Part shown: positions 39,501-48,590 of the stretch, piece by piece
Layout of the letters: each line of letters begins with the position of its first letter
Numbering within the stretch: the stretch's first letter is position 1
Source: Pohlia nutans
Taxonomy: Eukaryota; Streptophyta; Bryopsida; Bryales; Mniaceae
Direction: 5' to 3'
Length of the DNA: 64,000 nt
NCBI GenBank assembly: GCA_022496805.1
Contig: CM040096.1
Location: 9,363,501 to 9,427,500, forward strand
Notes under the pieces: model-generated
What the model was told of the DNA's origin: nothing
The model's input: only the letters and a program-made list of their open reading frames with translations
The model's database searches: none
Made by a program: the position numbers and the translations under genes

Positions 39501-39630
39501 GGAGTTTCGGAAGAAGATCACCAAAAATGTACACGACCACATGGCCAAGGAGATTCGGGAGGTGATGAATGTTAGTGTCCGAGAAGTGAAGGCTCTTGTC
39601 AAAGACAAGAGATTAGTCAATGGGTCCTAA
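28367..39630 (+). CDS. C2 and GRAM domain-containing protein with two VASt domains
   Basis: Membrane-associated lipid-binding protein of the plant C2-GRAM-VASt family (At1g03370/At5g50170 type). Thirteen in-phase coding exons: 28367-28709, 29088-29299, 29802-29992, 30278-30761, 31268-31426, 32000-32333, 33034-33216, 34573-34856, 35328-35444, 35964-36214, 36730-36898, 37741-38019, 39409-39630; 1075 residues, the family length. Order: C2A about 1-115 (acidic Ca-binding loops [10 protein letters not shown] and DEDRFSRD); Ser/Thr-rich linker; VASt-1 about 265-445 including [21 protein letters not shown]; hydrophobic span about 507-526 ([19 protein letters not shown]); C2B about 580-710; GRAM about 740-820 ([28 protein letters not shown]); VASt-2 about 910-1070. 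VASt domains in relatives bind or move sterols, so a role at membrane contact sites is possible but inferred. The gene spans 11.3 kb because several introns contain MITEs. Confidence 0.95.
29491..29670 (-). mobile_element. TTAA-class fragment in C2-GRAM intron 2
   Basis: Starts after TTAA (29487-29490) with CCTCTAAAGGACG and contains reverse-strand words of the 230-bp class (GAACATTCCATGTG). The other terminus is lost. Confidence 0.6.
30055..30172 (+). mobile_element. internal fragment of a 230-bp TTAA-class element in intron 3
   Basis: Contains TCATGGAATATTCTTCATCG, ATTCCAGTGATACAAAAATC and GAATCCTTGGTA in class order. Both termini are missing. Confidence 0.55.
30773..30966 (-). mobile_element. 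TTAA-flanked element in C2-GRAM intron 4
   Basis: TTAA at 30769-30772 and 30967-30970; ends CCAAAGATTCATGG and GATCCTTTTTAGGG, reverse orientation of the 230-bp class. It begins only 8 bp beyond the splice donor at 30761/30762. Confidence 0.75.
31788..31892 (+). mobile_element. Stowaway-like short element in C2-GRAM intron 5
   Basis: Begins TACTCCCTCTGTC and continues with TACTAGTTTTTGGCA, TTTGTCCTATGTTTTATG and ATAATGAGAGTGG. A reverse-strand relative lies at 34253-34362. Confidence 0.65.
33379..33600 (+). mobile_element. TTAA-class element containing an (AT)n expansion
   Basis: Left end TTAA (33375-33378) + CCCCTACAAGCTC, then TTGTGAGTAGGTCTTATGTA. At about 33460-33549 an (AT)n microsatellite of roughly 40 units replaces the middle, followed by TGATGCAATATTCTTC. 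Right end unclear; intron 7 of the C2-GRAM gene. Confidence 0.65.
33460..33549. repeat. (AT)n microsatellite
   Basis: Near-perfect AT dinucleotide run with two interrupting GC steps (GCATATATATGC) at its left end. Likely unstable in length. Confidence 0.97.
33617..34182 (+). mobile_element. TTAA-flanked element, about 560-bp class, in C2-GRAM intron 7
   Basis: TTAA at 33613-33616 and 34183-34186. Left end CCCCTAAATGCCTA, right end TAGGCAGTTAGGGG. Interior AATTTGGCAGTTTTGCAAAG and TGCATTATAAAATGCAAC recur at 43050-43100; AATGGACGCTTAGGCA recurs at 10543-10558. Confidence 0.88.
34253..34362 (-). mobile_element. Stowaway-like short element, reverse copy of 31788
   Basis: Reverse complement starts TACTCCCTCTGTCC and shares CCTAGTTTTTGGCA and TTTGTCCTATGTTTTATA with the copy in intron 5. 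It lies in intron 7 of the same gene. Confidence 0.65.
34935..35042 (+). mobile_element. right half of a 230-bp TTAA-class element in intron 8
   Basis: Words ACATGGAATGTTCTTCACTG, GATTCTGGTGATATATAA and terminus GGTCCTTTAGGGG followed by TCAA (one mismatch from TTAA). Confidence 0.65.
36452..36677 (+). mobile_element. TTAA-flanked element, 226 bp, in C2-GRAM intron 10
   Basis: TTAA at 36448-36451 and 36678-36681. Ends CCCCTAAAGGACC and GGTCTTCCTTTAGGGG. One of the most complete members of the short class. Confidence 0.9.
38426..38768. repeat. imperfect inverted repeat in C2-GRAM intron 12
   Basis: TGGTAGACATGCCAATGACC near 38430 is mirrored by GGTCATTGGCATGTCTACTA near 38745; short tandem GCCAATGACC words lie inside. 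Probably another foldback element, class unknown. Confidence 0.65.
38795..39252. mobile_element. foldback element carrying a TTAA-class insertion
   Basis: Left arm TAAGGTAGAGGTACCTAAAA, CCACCACGA and CCACCAACTTCTACACC is mirrored by GGTGTAGAAGTTGGTGG, TCGTGGTGG and GGTACCTCTACCTTA. The right arm is interrupted by the element at 39003-39233. TA ends suggest a mariner-type duplication, which I could not prove. Confidence 0.8.
39003..39233 (+). mobile_element. TTAA-flanked element, 231 bp, nested in a foldback arm
   Basis: Ends CCCCTAAAGGACC and GGTCCTTTAGGGG, perfect 13-bp inverted repeats, flanked by TTAA at 38999-39002 and 39234-39237. Excising it with one TTAA gives GGTGGTTTAAGGTACC, which the host's own left arm (read in reverse, GGTGGTTTTAGGTACC) matches with one substitution and no length change. 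Confidence 0.93.
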
Positions 39631-40710
39631 ACCTTTGTTCATAAGGTGTCAATAGGATAGTGTAGAATAGAGTCCATTAGACTTCGAAAGTTCATTGTCT
39701 CGTGGACTTTGGTGTGGGATCTTGAACAAATGGACTCTTGATTAATTTATGTTGACCCCAGAAAAGAAAGAAAGAGACTGGAATTTTTCTTCCATAACAT
39801 TCAGTAGCCTTCATGCCCACTGCCTTTCCTTCATGCACTTTGAGCCTCCACTTGTTCACTTAGCTACTGATGAAATACTGTTGGGTGTGGAATATTCTAC
39901 ACCATCTACTGTAGAGCCAAGGCAGAGTCAGTGCATGCTACTGAATGTTATGTCTGGGGCATGGCTTCGGTGATTAAATGAAGCCAAAAGTGGCTTAGAT
40001 TTATTTATGAGAGTGAATGGTATTTAGTGCTACCAATCTCAGTGTATGATTCAAGACAATGCAATATATTAGTTGCCTGTGAAGAAAGCTCACCCAGACC
40101 TCTTGCGAGGCTGTGTATGTGTTCCTCTTTTTAATCCCCGGATTTCCGGTTTTCAGCTCACCTAGACCTCTTTAATGTCACAGTCTAGGTGTCTTGATTA
40201 TCAATGGAGTTTTGTAATATTGTGACAATTAATAGTGTTTGCATGTACCGTACCTACCCACAAGTTCATATTCATTCAACTTTTTAGAGAATTGTCTATA
40301 AAGATTACAAAATTATAAGCTTTGAGCCTTATTTGGACAAGTTGTTGTGCACAAGGTGAACCGCACATACAATTGAGTTTTGATTTGAAATCTAGTTTTA
40401 TTTGAAATTCAAACCATCATTTTTTACCCTTAATTCAAACAACTATGAATACACATTTTGTTACTTATGATTTATAAAACTTTCAATGGAAAGAATGCAA
40501 ATCCTTTGTAGAATCATGTGAAAAAAAATCATGAGTTTTGGGATCATATTTACTAAAATATCAAGGTTTGAAGTTTGAAGTTTAGAAATGTTCAATTTGA
40601 ATATAAATTTTGTATTTTTTTAATATTTGATCCAAAAATTGTCCAAAGACATAATTTTTCACACTTTAAATGCTTTAATATATTTCAACTAGTGGGACCC
40701 GTGCCGTTTA

Positions 40711-40955
40711 TAAGCAATGATCTCAGAACCACTTTATGACATTTAGAAAATTATGCGACCTCCCACATAAATGGTATCTACTTTTGCTATCCAGTGCATA
40801 CAATACTCATGATATCCGGCAATACCCTCGATATATTAAGGTGATACAATGATGATATCCGCAGATATCACCTCATGTAGTTGCTACATATTTACATCAT
40901 GATGAGCATTCTCGCTACATTTCAGAAAAAAAATCATTTTCTTTTACTAAAAACA
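40711..40955 (+). repeat. direct repeat, copy 1 (about 245 bp)
   Basis: From TAAGCAATGATCTCAGAACC to TCATTTTCTTTT, near-identical to 41068-41300 with a few transitions. Copies are separated by about 112 bp containing CTACAATTT/AAATTGTAG palindromic words. Confidence 0.92.
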
Positions 40956-41067
40956 CTACAATTTCTACAATTGTAGAAATTTTAGGCCATCTACAATTTT
41001 TAGGCCACCTACAATTTCTTTTACTAAAAACACTCAGATAGCTTTCTACAGAGATATCGCTACCAAA

Positions 41068-41300
41068 TAAGCAATGATCTCAGAACCACTTTATGACATT
41101 TAGAAAATTATGCGACCTCCCACATAAATGGTATCTACTTTTGCTATCCAGTGCATACAATACTTATGATATCCAGCAATACCCTCGATATATTAAGGTG
41201 ATACAATGATGATATCCGCAGATATCACCTCATGTAGTTGCTACATATTTATATCATGATGAGCATTCTCGCTACATTTCAGAAAAAATCATTTTCTTTC
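41068..41300 (+). repeat. direct repeat, copy 2
   Basis: Second copy of the 40711 segment. Differences include ACTTATGATATCCAG for ACTCATGATATCCGG and a shorter A run. Confidence 0.92.
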
Positions 41301-41635
41301 TTTGTATGTTTAGCAGTCCTATTTTGCTAGTAGAAATCCACCTAATTTTAGCCAGTTTTGAGGTCACTGCATAGAAGTTACTCCCTCTGTCTCATAAGAA
41401 GGTTTTCTTTTCTTTTTTCAGGTCACAAATGAAAGGAACCAGTACAACAAGTCAGGCAAAAAAACCTTCTCACCAGAAACATAGAAACCCTACAATACAG
41501 AAAGAGAATCCGGACCATAGCCTCAAAATCAAGGAAACCTAATTGGGGTCGTTGAATGTGAACATTCTGGCGATCAATATTTACTCTAGAGTTGGAGCAA
41601 AACACGAAAGTTTAGAAGTTGATAACTACACGTAC

Positions 41636-41703
41636 CTTCTTATGAAAAACGGGCTTAATCTGACCTCCGTAACCCGACTGCTTCCTATCATAACGTCTCT
41701 GTC
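41636..41703 (-). pseudogene. eL42: orphan exon of ribosomal protein eL42 (RPL36A/L44)
   Basis: A 68-nt segment reads [22 protein letters not shown] on the minus strand, the strongly conserved centre of cytosolic eL42. It keeps a good acceptor (TTTGGCAG) and donor (AAG/GTACGTG). I could not find the preceding exon (zinc-finger N-terminus MVNVPKTKKT...) or the following one (C-terminal zinc-ligand half) within several kb on either side. The upstream minus-strand flank has AAACCCTAA telo-boxes typical of plant ribosomal-protein promoters. Best read as the remnant of a duplicated gene. If the flanking exons are very diverged or far away, a functional gene remains possible but unlikely. Confidence 0.75.
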
Positions 41704-42727
41704 CTGCCAAATTCACAATTTCACTACTTTATTACATTGCCAGAAACACTTCATCTACAGGTCAGAAAGTGAGAAACCTAAATCTGGAGAAATTGACTAT
41801 CTCAGAGATGGACTTACTTGTATAATAGATATAATAGATTCAAAACTAATCTTCCATTGATTGCATAGTACAACGAGAAGGAGAATAGATCACCACCTGT
41901 AATGAATAATACTCCAAGAATGTCATATCCACTTACGTTCAGTACGAATGGCGCAATTTTGCACTTCATTTAGGCCAAAATAACCTAAAACCAAATCACT
42001 AAGGTTTGAAAGGTGAAAAATTATAGCCAAAATGAGCAATAGCAGCAAAATGCTTGTCCACTCAATCTCACCTCGCTTGAGACCAAGGCCGAAACAGCCT
42101 AAAATGAAACCCTAAAGAAACCGACACAGATTACAAAATCAGTATAAAAATGGAGAAGATACATTAGGTTTTTTGCAATGTGAGAAATTACAGCAACAGA
42201 GAGCTAACGCAGAAAAATACTCGTCTGTGAGTAGAAGCCTCATTTTTCGCTCACGGCGGATGAATTCACGAGCAACATGATCTCACCTTAAACCAAGACC
42301 AGAACAAGCTAAATCGAAACCCTAAATGAACCAAAAAATTCAGCCACTTCGAATTGTTAGGGTTTCGCAATGTATGAAATTCCGAAAACAGAGCTTCAAT
42401 TGCAACGGCGACGAACAACAATTACCTGGATTTCGCTACGTCCGCAAGCTCTCCTGTTCCAAGAATTTTTGCACGCGTTCCATCATAGCTGCGGCAACTG
42501 CATTTTTGGAGCTCCTGGTGGTGCTCGAATTTCGCCAATTCGTCGATCAAGTGGCTCAGCAAGAAAGAAGGAGGATGACAACAGGTCGCTTTGTCTCCTC
42601 GCCGGATTCTAGCGCGGAACGGTCGAGTGAGACAAAGTGTCCTGCATTGTATAATAGATTCCATTTTTGTTTTTCATCAAACCTTTTATAACGAATCTTT
42701 GAAAGCAATGTTAAATCAGGACGTTAA

Positions 42728-43612
42728 CCCCTAAACGTCACAACGTTCAGTTTCTGGGCAACTAACAGATTCAAATTCACCCCACGTCCTCATCAATGCT
42801 TGGATGAAAGCCATCCATTTTTTTGGAGATACCTCACCAAGTTGTTGTCCTATCTAATGGTTGGATTTAGTCATACTTGAGTACAATTTTTTCTAAAATT
42901 ACAAATGTAGAAGTATGTCAAATCATTGACCAAGCCAAAATTGCATTGACTGTAGTTCAAAACTGGCCTCCTAAAATGAGGTCATAGATTTAAAGAACAC
43001 AAAAATTTCAAAGAATCACGATGTTTAATCCCTAAACGTCCTCACCCCCCTCCAAATTTGGCAGTTTTGCAAAGATGCATTATAAAATGCAACTAAAAGG
43101 GATATTTTGAACTTGTTGTATGAATAAAAGTTGTACATTATGAATTTTAGATTCTATCCATATGGTTAGATCTACAATTGCTATCATGTTGTAGTCACAC
43201 ATGCATGAAGCTAACTTCCCATAAAATCTACCATAAAAATTTCACACTGCAAAAAGATCACCATAGATGATAAAACGGCAAATGATTCTGTACACCAAGC
43301 GTTTTCTGCTTGGTTGGGCAGTTAGGGATTAAGAGTATCTCGTTTCAAACTCATTCCAACAAATTTTACTCAAAAAATATTAATTTTTTTGTTTGTAATG
43401 GAATTTAGAAGGAATTTTTTAAATTTTAACTTTCAAATTTGATAATTAAATATTGGTGATAGTATTAGTGAATCGAACCGTACAGATGGAATCTAAAATT
43501 CAAAATCTACAACTTTCAGTTGTTTATCAATTCCAAAATATTCTTCTAAATAGTAGTTTATGATGATTTTTCTCAATTTGTCAATTCCAGGAAACCCTGG
43601 TACGTTTAGGGG
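42728..43612. mobile_element. TTAA-class element (outer, about 580 bp plus insertion)
   Basis: TTAA at 42724-42727 and 43613-43616; ends CCCCTAAACGTC and GTACGTTTAGGGG. Its length without the inner element (about 580 bp) fits the 560-600-bp class. Confidence 0.8.
43028..43328. mobile_element. TTAA-class element nested in 42728-43612
   Basis: TTAA at 43024-43027 and 43329-43332; ends TCCCTAAACGTCC and GGCAGTTAGGGA. Interior shares AAATTTGGCAGTTTTGCAAA and TGCATTATAAAATGCAAC with 33617-34182 but is internally deleted to 301 bp. Confidence 0.82.
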
Positions 43613-44172
43613 TTAAAGGGTTAAGGGATAAGTTATATATCCTAGTGGCACATAGATACATCCTGAAATCTACACAAACAGACACATCCCAAAATCTACA
43701 TATCCCGACATATCCTAAAATCTACACAAAACAGTAGATGGCCTTTGTCACTCACTCGCAAGTCGTCCCCTGGTTCTGTTGCAGCAGCACCAGCAGTTGC
43801 GACGGAGGTCTGGATTTCTGCCCGTCTTGTTCCTCCAGCACAGCCCCGCCTCGGTGCGTCCCTCACAACGCTGTCACTCTTTTCTTTCTCTTTCCAACGA
43901 GCCTCTTCTCTCCCAAAACGGTTTCGTCTGCATTCAGATAACCGCGGATGTTTGCTGTCCTGTCTGACATCATTTTGGTTAATTTTTGGCAATCACTTTC
44001 TGAGTGATTCAATTGATTGTGGAAAGAATTTCAAGTAATTTTCGCAATGCAATTCTCTCAATTCCGTGTCCGCCTTTTTTTCTTTTTTTTCCTTCATGCT
44101 CTTTCTTTCTAGCTCCATCCTGAAGCAGCAGCAATTTTTTTCTGTTTGAAGGTTTTGATACCCCCAGGCACA

Positions 44173-47100
44173 ATGGCGTCTGTCAGAGGAGCTGCTCTGT
44201 TTACACTGGGAGCCATGCCCTTGCCATGTCCGCAGAGGTTGTCTCGATGCTCCTCTGTTCGTCTTGCAGACCGCTGCTCTCTCCTCTGGACTGGAGCTAA
44301 ACCTAATTTGGCGACAAAGCCAGTGTCAAAGGATTGGAGACACAGCGTTGCGCACTCAACGGCCGCCCTAGATACTTCTGTTCACGAGGTACTCGGTTTA
44401 TAATTCTCTAGAGGAGGATACTCAGTGTAATTTTCCCTCATGATTTGGATTTCATGTACAAGACAAGCAACTTTCTAGAGTAAATCTTGAGTGTGAAATC
44501 TCAATAACTGTGTATAGAATGGGCTGAAGGGTAACTGCATTGGTTGAAAGCAGTGATTTCTTTGTTGCTAATTTTAGCCAAATTGCTACAGAAAATTTGG
44601 CTAAACTTTGATCCAAAAGATTTTTGAAGAAAAAGAAGGAAATATAGCCAGATTTTTTACATGGAATCAAGATGTGTAGCCTCTTTAAACCTAGGTATCA
44701 CCCATGTATTGCCTAAGTAGCACCTAGGTAGCACATGTGTATTACCCTGATATTACCTGTATATTAATATGAAAAGTGCATCCAAGGAGCCTGGATTGCT
44801 CTTCAAGCCATGGAAAAGTAGCAAAAATGCTAAACTGTCTCCTGACAAAAGTAAACCACTGGTTGAAAGAGCCTCAATTGCTTCCTGTATTTATGTGACT
44901 CAAATCTGGATCCTGGTTGTTGAAAATAGTAAATGCTGAGTTGCACAAGTGGCGAAGGATGTACGTTTTCCGCAACCAGGTTCCAGATTTCAGTTACCTA
45001 ACATAATCGCAATGAGGATACTACTTATCTCACATCCAAGCTTCAAATTTGAATTACCTAGGATAGTGAGGATGATACAATTAATCTTGGATGATCCGAT
45101 TAAACTTTAGAAACTGAGTGACAAAATAGAAACTAGAAAGGGGCGAGTGGTTATGGACTAGATAACCTTTGAGATGTTTATTGGTCTTAATGTCAAATCC
45201 TTTTATGGAAACTTGGACGTCCAGATGTGTACTGTCAAGGCTCACATTGAGCAGAAGGGTTATGAGCTGGTGTCGCATCAAATTACATGCCATGTACATT
45301 TTAGAGTTGATAACCGCTCTAAAATTTACATGGTAAGTCATTTGACGCCATACTAGTACAACGGTGGTTATGAGTTCTACTAGCAAACAAGAAAGTGATC
45401 TGAAACTTGGACTTATGGTGTATAACCCAGCTCCTCTTCTGCAATGGCTGCCTGCCACCTGTAGATTACAAGGCCTCGTTGAGATTGTGATGAATTTTGT
45501 CACAGGTGGTACAGTTAATCTTTTCAAGCTGGCATGTCGATAGCTTATTTAGTTTTCACATTTTGCTTATGTTTTCAACCTTTGTAATTGATACAGTGCT
45601 TTGCATTTGGTTAATTTAGCCTTTACATGGGCAGTTTCTTGATGATGGTGCAGATCTGGAAGTGCGTGTGCAAATTCCGGATGGCATGGCGGGAGAGGAT
45701 AATGCCACTGTGAGTGCCCGTCACGTGCAAGTGGACTCTCAGGATGATGCCCTGTTCATAGCTGTTCGGACTGCAAAAGGACCCCGTATGATTCATTCTA
45801 CAACTCGCCTCTATGGCCGTGTGAAGTCATCCGAAACTGTCTGGTAAGCCATTTTGAAAGAATGACCGTGATTGCTTGTAACTCTTGGGCACAGAATGTA
45901 GATCTTGTACTCGTTGAGAATGTGTTGATTGGGAATCATAACCCTCTCATGTTGCTCTTATTACCACATAGGAGGGTCCAGAGTCACAATCCCCACCCTG
46001 TCCAAGATCTTAGTCCTCATTTAGTCTGGAGGAGAGGGTTATTTCTTGACCAGTTATCTAGTACATAATTAATTTAGGGCACGGTTTCTTGAGGAGGCGT
46101 ATTTCATCTTGAGTTGGATCGACCTGCAGGTACATAGACAATGACGAAATCGTTTTAAGCTTGAAAAAGATGGACAACGATGTGAAATGGCCCTCTTTGG
46201 AAGAAGCATGGGCTTCTTTGACCGTAGGAGTATCACAGCTGCTGAAGGGGACTTCTGTGTACATTGTTGGCGGTTCCTCTGAGGTCAATTGGGCTGTTGC
46301 AAAGGAGCTTGCTACTGGTCTCGAGTATGTGATTTTGACCATTTTGAGTTTTATTTCAACTTCAGGCCTCTGTTAGATAGATAGTCTCTGAGAAGAGCTC
46401 AATGAATTGGACTCTGGGTGCAGGTATGTGCCTCTTCAAACACAGCAGCTACTGCAGGACTACACAACGAAATCACCAGCAGAGTGTAAGTCAACACAGT
46501 TACTGACAAACGTTTTTGATTTTCAATTTGTGCGACGTAGTTTATTAAGACCTTGAAAAGGGTTATTCCCTAAAGCGAGACAGGGTTTCTTGGTCTTGAT
46601 TTAGGACTTCTTTGCTTTCACTGTCTATTGCTCTTGCACGAGTTAAATCCACATACTAAGGCTTATCTTCTCCTCTTGCAGTGGCAGCTGAAGAAGGTGA
46701 TCAGTCTGTTTCAGAAACTGAGTCTGCAATACTGGATAGCCTTAGCTCGTAAGTCGTTAGCTTGTTAGCTTCTTTGACTTGATTCTAGAGAAGAGATACA
46801 TAAGTTTTCTTTCAGTGGTGTATAAATGGAAGTTCCTGATGGCTGTGGTTCAATGTAATTCAAATACATTCTGCTACTTATGTGGATTTGGTCTGCCATT
46901 TCCCAACTGAGGATTCAAAGTGGTTTGATGCAGGCATGTTCGTTGCGTTGTTGCAACACTAGGTGGCAGCCAAGGTGTGGGTGCTCAATACGGAAACTGG
47001 AAGAGCTTACATGCTGGTTTCACTGTCTGGGTCAACCAGACCACTGCTACGGGTAATTCATTCAATCTGTATATTACGTTATTCAAATCTGTTAAATAGC

Positions 47101-48590
47101 TACAAAGTGGAATTCTTCCTGAAGTTTCCCCAAAAAACATCAATATTTGAAAATGAATTCATTTTGAGATTGTCTGTCTGAAAGAGAGTCATGTCATACA
47201 TAGTGTGAAATGATCTGTATCTTTAATAAAGGAATATAGATTGAATTGAAATGCCTTCTTCCTTGTTGGATGTCAAATGTGTGAGGTAACCCATAATCAG
47301 CACTGACCTAAAATCACTACGCTAAAATCTTAGACAATGGTATGTATTGATTAGGAGGATGTAGACCACCTAAACATGCGTTCAAGCGTTGGTTTAAAAT
47401 CATCTATCAATAAAACTTTGAAACTTCATAAATTTTGCATCTGGTATCCAAAGAACACATTCTTTGGTGTGTTAGAATCCTTTTCATTTGCTAACAAGAA
47501 CCTATAATTTTTTAACTAGTCTAATCGGCGTGTAACAGATGAGGGGGCTGCGGAAGAAGAGGCGGCAAAGGCCAAGGAGGGTGGTTCACAAGCGTATGCA
47601 CAGGCTGATGTTGTTGTTGCCCTTGGAGGCTGGGACGAGAATTCAGCAAAGCCTGCAGCCGAAGGTGCCCTCCGTGCGCTCAAGGTCCTTCTCGAAGCCG
47701 ACAAGGAGCTGCCAAGTTCGTGTCTTAACTCTTTCAAACTCTCATTCTCGTCTCAAATGCAATCCAATTATTTCGGTTGTTGCATGAGTGGTGTATTAGA
47801 TGAATATATTTGTAGAATTTGGTCCTTGAATTCCATTCAGTTCCCAAGTAGTTGACCATCCATGTGTCAAACAGTCATAGATTCAAAGTCAATCAGTTCC
47901 CAAGTAGTTGACCACAAAGTCAGATTCAGAGTCAATGGTGATTTTTGTCACTTAGTACATTTATCATCCTGCATAGTCAAAGTTCTTTAGGGGTTGTGCA
48001 ATAGTGAATGTAGGAACTAAGTCTTGGGGGCCAACATCAGGAATTTAGGACCCCATGGATTTTAAACGATTTCCGTGCAACATCCAATATTTCATGGGTT
48101 CGTACATTTTTCGTACGGATTCTGCACGGATTTCACGCTAATTCCGCACGGATTCTGCACTTTGTTAGATAACGGAAAGAGTGAATGTAGAATCTGTGCA
48201 GATTCAGTACAAAATTAGCGCGAAATTCATGCGAAAAATGCACGCACCCATGAAATATTGGATATCGCACGGAAATCGTTAAAAACCAGTGAGGTCCTAA
48301 ATTCCTAATGAAATGACTAGAATTTCTTTGTAGGTAATGTTTTTCCTTTGGTGATGGATTGAATTTGAATAATGGAGCCCTTTGTAGAACGTGTTGCACC
48401 AAATTGTTTTTGACACCAGAGACATATTAGTGCTCATCCTGATGTTAAGCATTTTGGTATTCATGTATATGCAGGTAAGAAGAGTTTGTATGTTCGACTT
48501 GGCTGCCGTGGGGACTGGCCAAATATCATGCCCCCAGGTTGGAATCCTTTTAGCGGCAAGGAGGAAGCTAAAAGTACTGCATATTACTAA
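44173..48590 (+). CDS. SKL2: shikimate kinase-like 2, chloroplastic (probably inactive)
   Basis: Plastid protein homologous to Arabidopsis SKL2 (At2g35500). Exons 44173-44388, 45635-45843, 46130-46324, 46424-46485, 46682-46748, 46934-47052, 47539-47715 and 48475-48590 join in phase to 386 residues, matching the family length. The first about 70 residues are Ser/Arg-rich and acid-poor (transit peptide). A CS/p23-like beta region follows (about 73-150), ending ETVWYIDNDEIVLSLKK. The kinase-like part has the family blocks LLKGTSVYIVGGSSEVN, LDSLSSHVRCVVATLGG, WVNQTTAT, ADVVVALGGWD and LYVRLGCRGDWPNI.PPGW. The P-loop lysine of true shikimate kinases (GxxGxGKT/S) is absent: the site reads VGGSSEVNWAVAKEL. 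Shikimate phosphorylation is therefore unlikely; its real role is unknown. Intron 7 carries a foldback element. Confidence 0.95.
45265..45353. repeat. long imperfect hairpin in SKL2 intron 1
   Basis: GGTGTCGCATCAAATTACAT, CCATGTACATTTTAGAG and GATAACCG are mirrored by CTCTAAAATTTACATGG and GTCATTTGACGCCAT. This is a near-palindrome of about 90 nt that could fold in RNA or mark a small foldback element. Confidence 0.7.
48035..48310. mobile_element. foldback element (GAATTTAGGAC ends), intact copy in SKL2 intron 7
   Basis: CATCAGGAATTTAGGACC at the left is mirrored by GGTCCTAAATTCCTAATG at the right. Inner arms ACGATTTCCGTGCAACATCC and CCAATATTTCATGGG are mirrored by CCCATGAAATATTGG and GCACGGAAATCGT. 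About 276 bp, the uninterrupted relative of 14763-15635. Confidence 0.88.

Larger units (their letters stand above)
39631..44172. other. intergenic region: C2-GRAM 3' flank, duplicated segment, eL42 remnant, nested elements
   Basis: Besides the separately listed items, 41870-42660 contains AAACCCTAA telo-box motifs and a partly duplicated stretch (TTTAGGGTTTCxATTTTAG/TTTAG...CTTGGT...GGTGAGAT read on the minus strand), resembling a ribosomal-protein-gene promoter/5' intron region for the eL42 remnant. 43700-44172 is the GC-richer 5' flank of SKL2. Confidence 0.5.

Noticed and set aside
42422..42664. 80-codon minus-strand ORF as the first exon of eL42
   Set aside because: Although it ends at a donor-like AG/GTAATT, its peptide does not resemble the eL42 N-terminus and has no zinc-ligand cysteines in the expected spacing.
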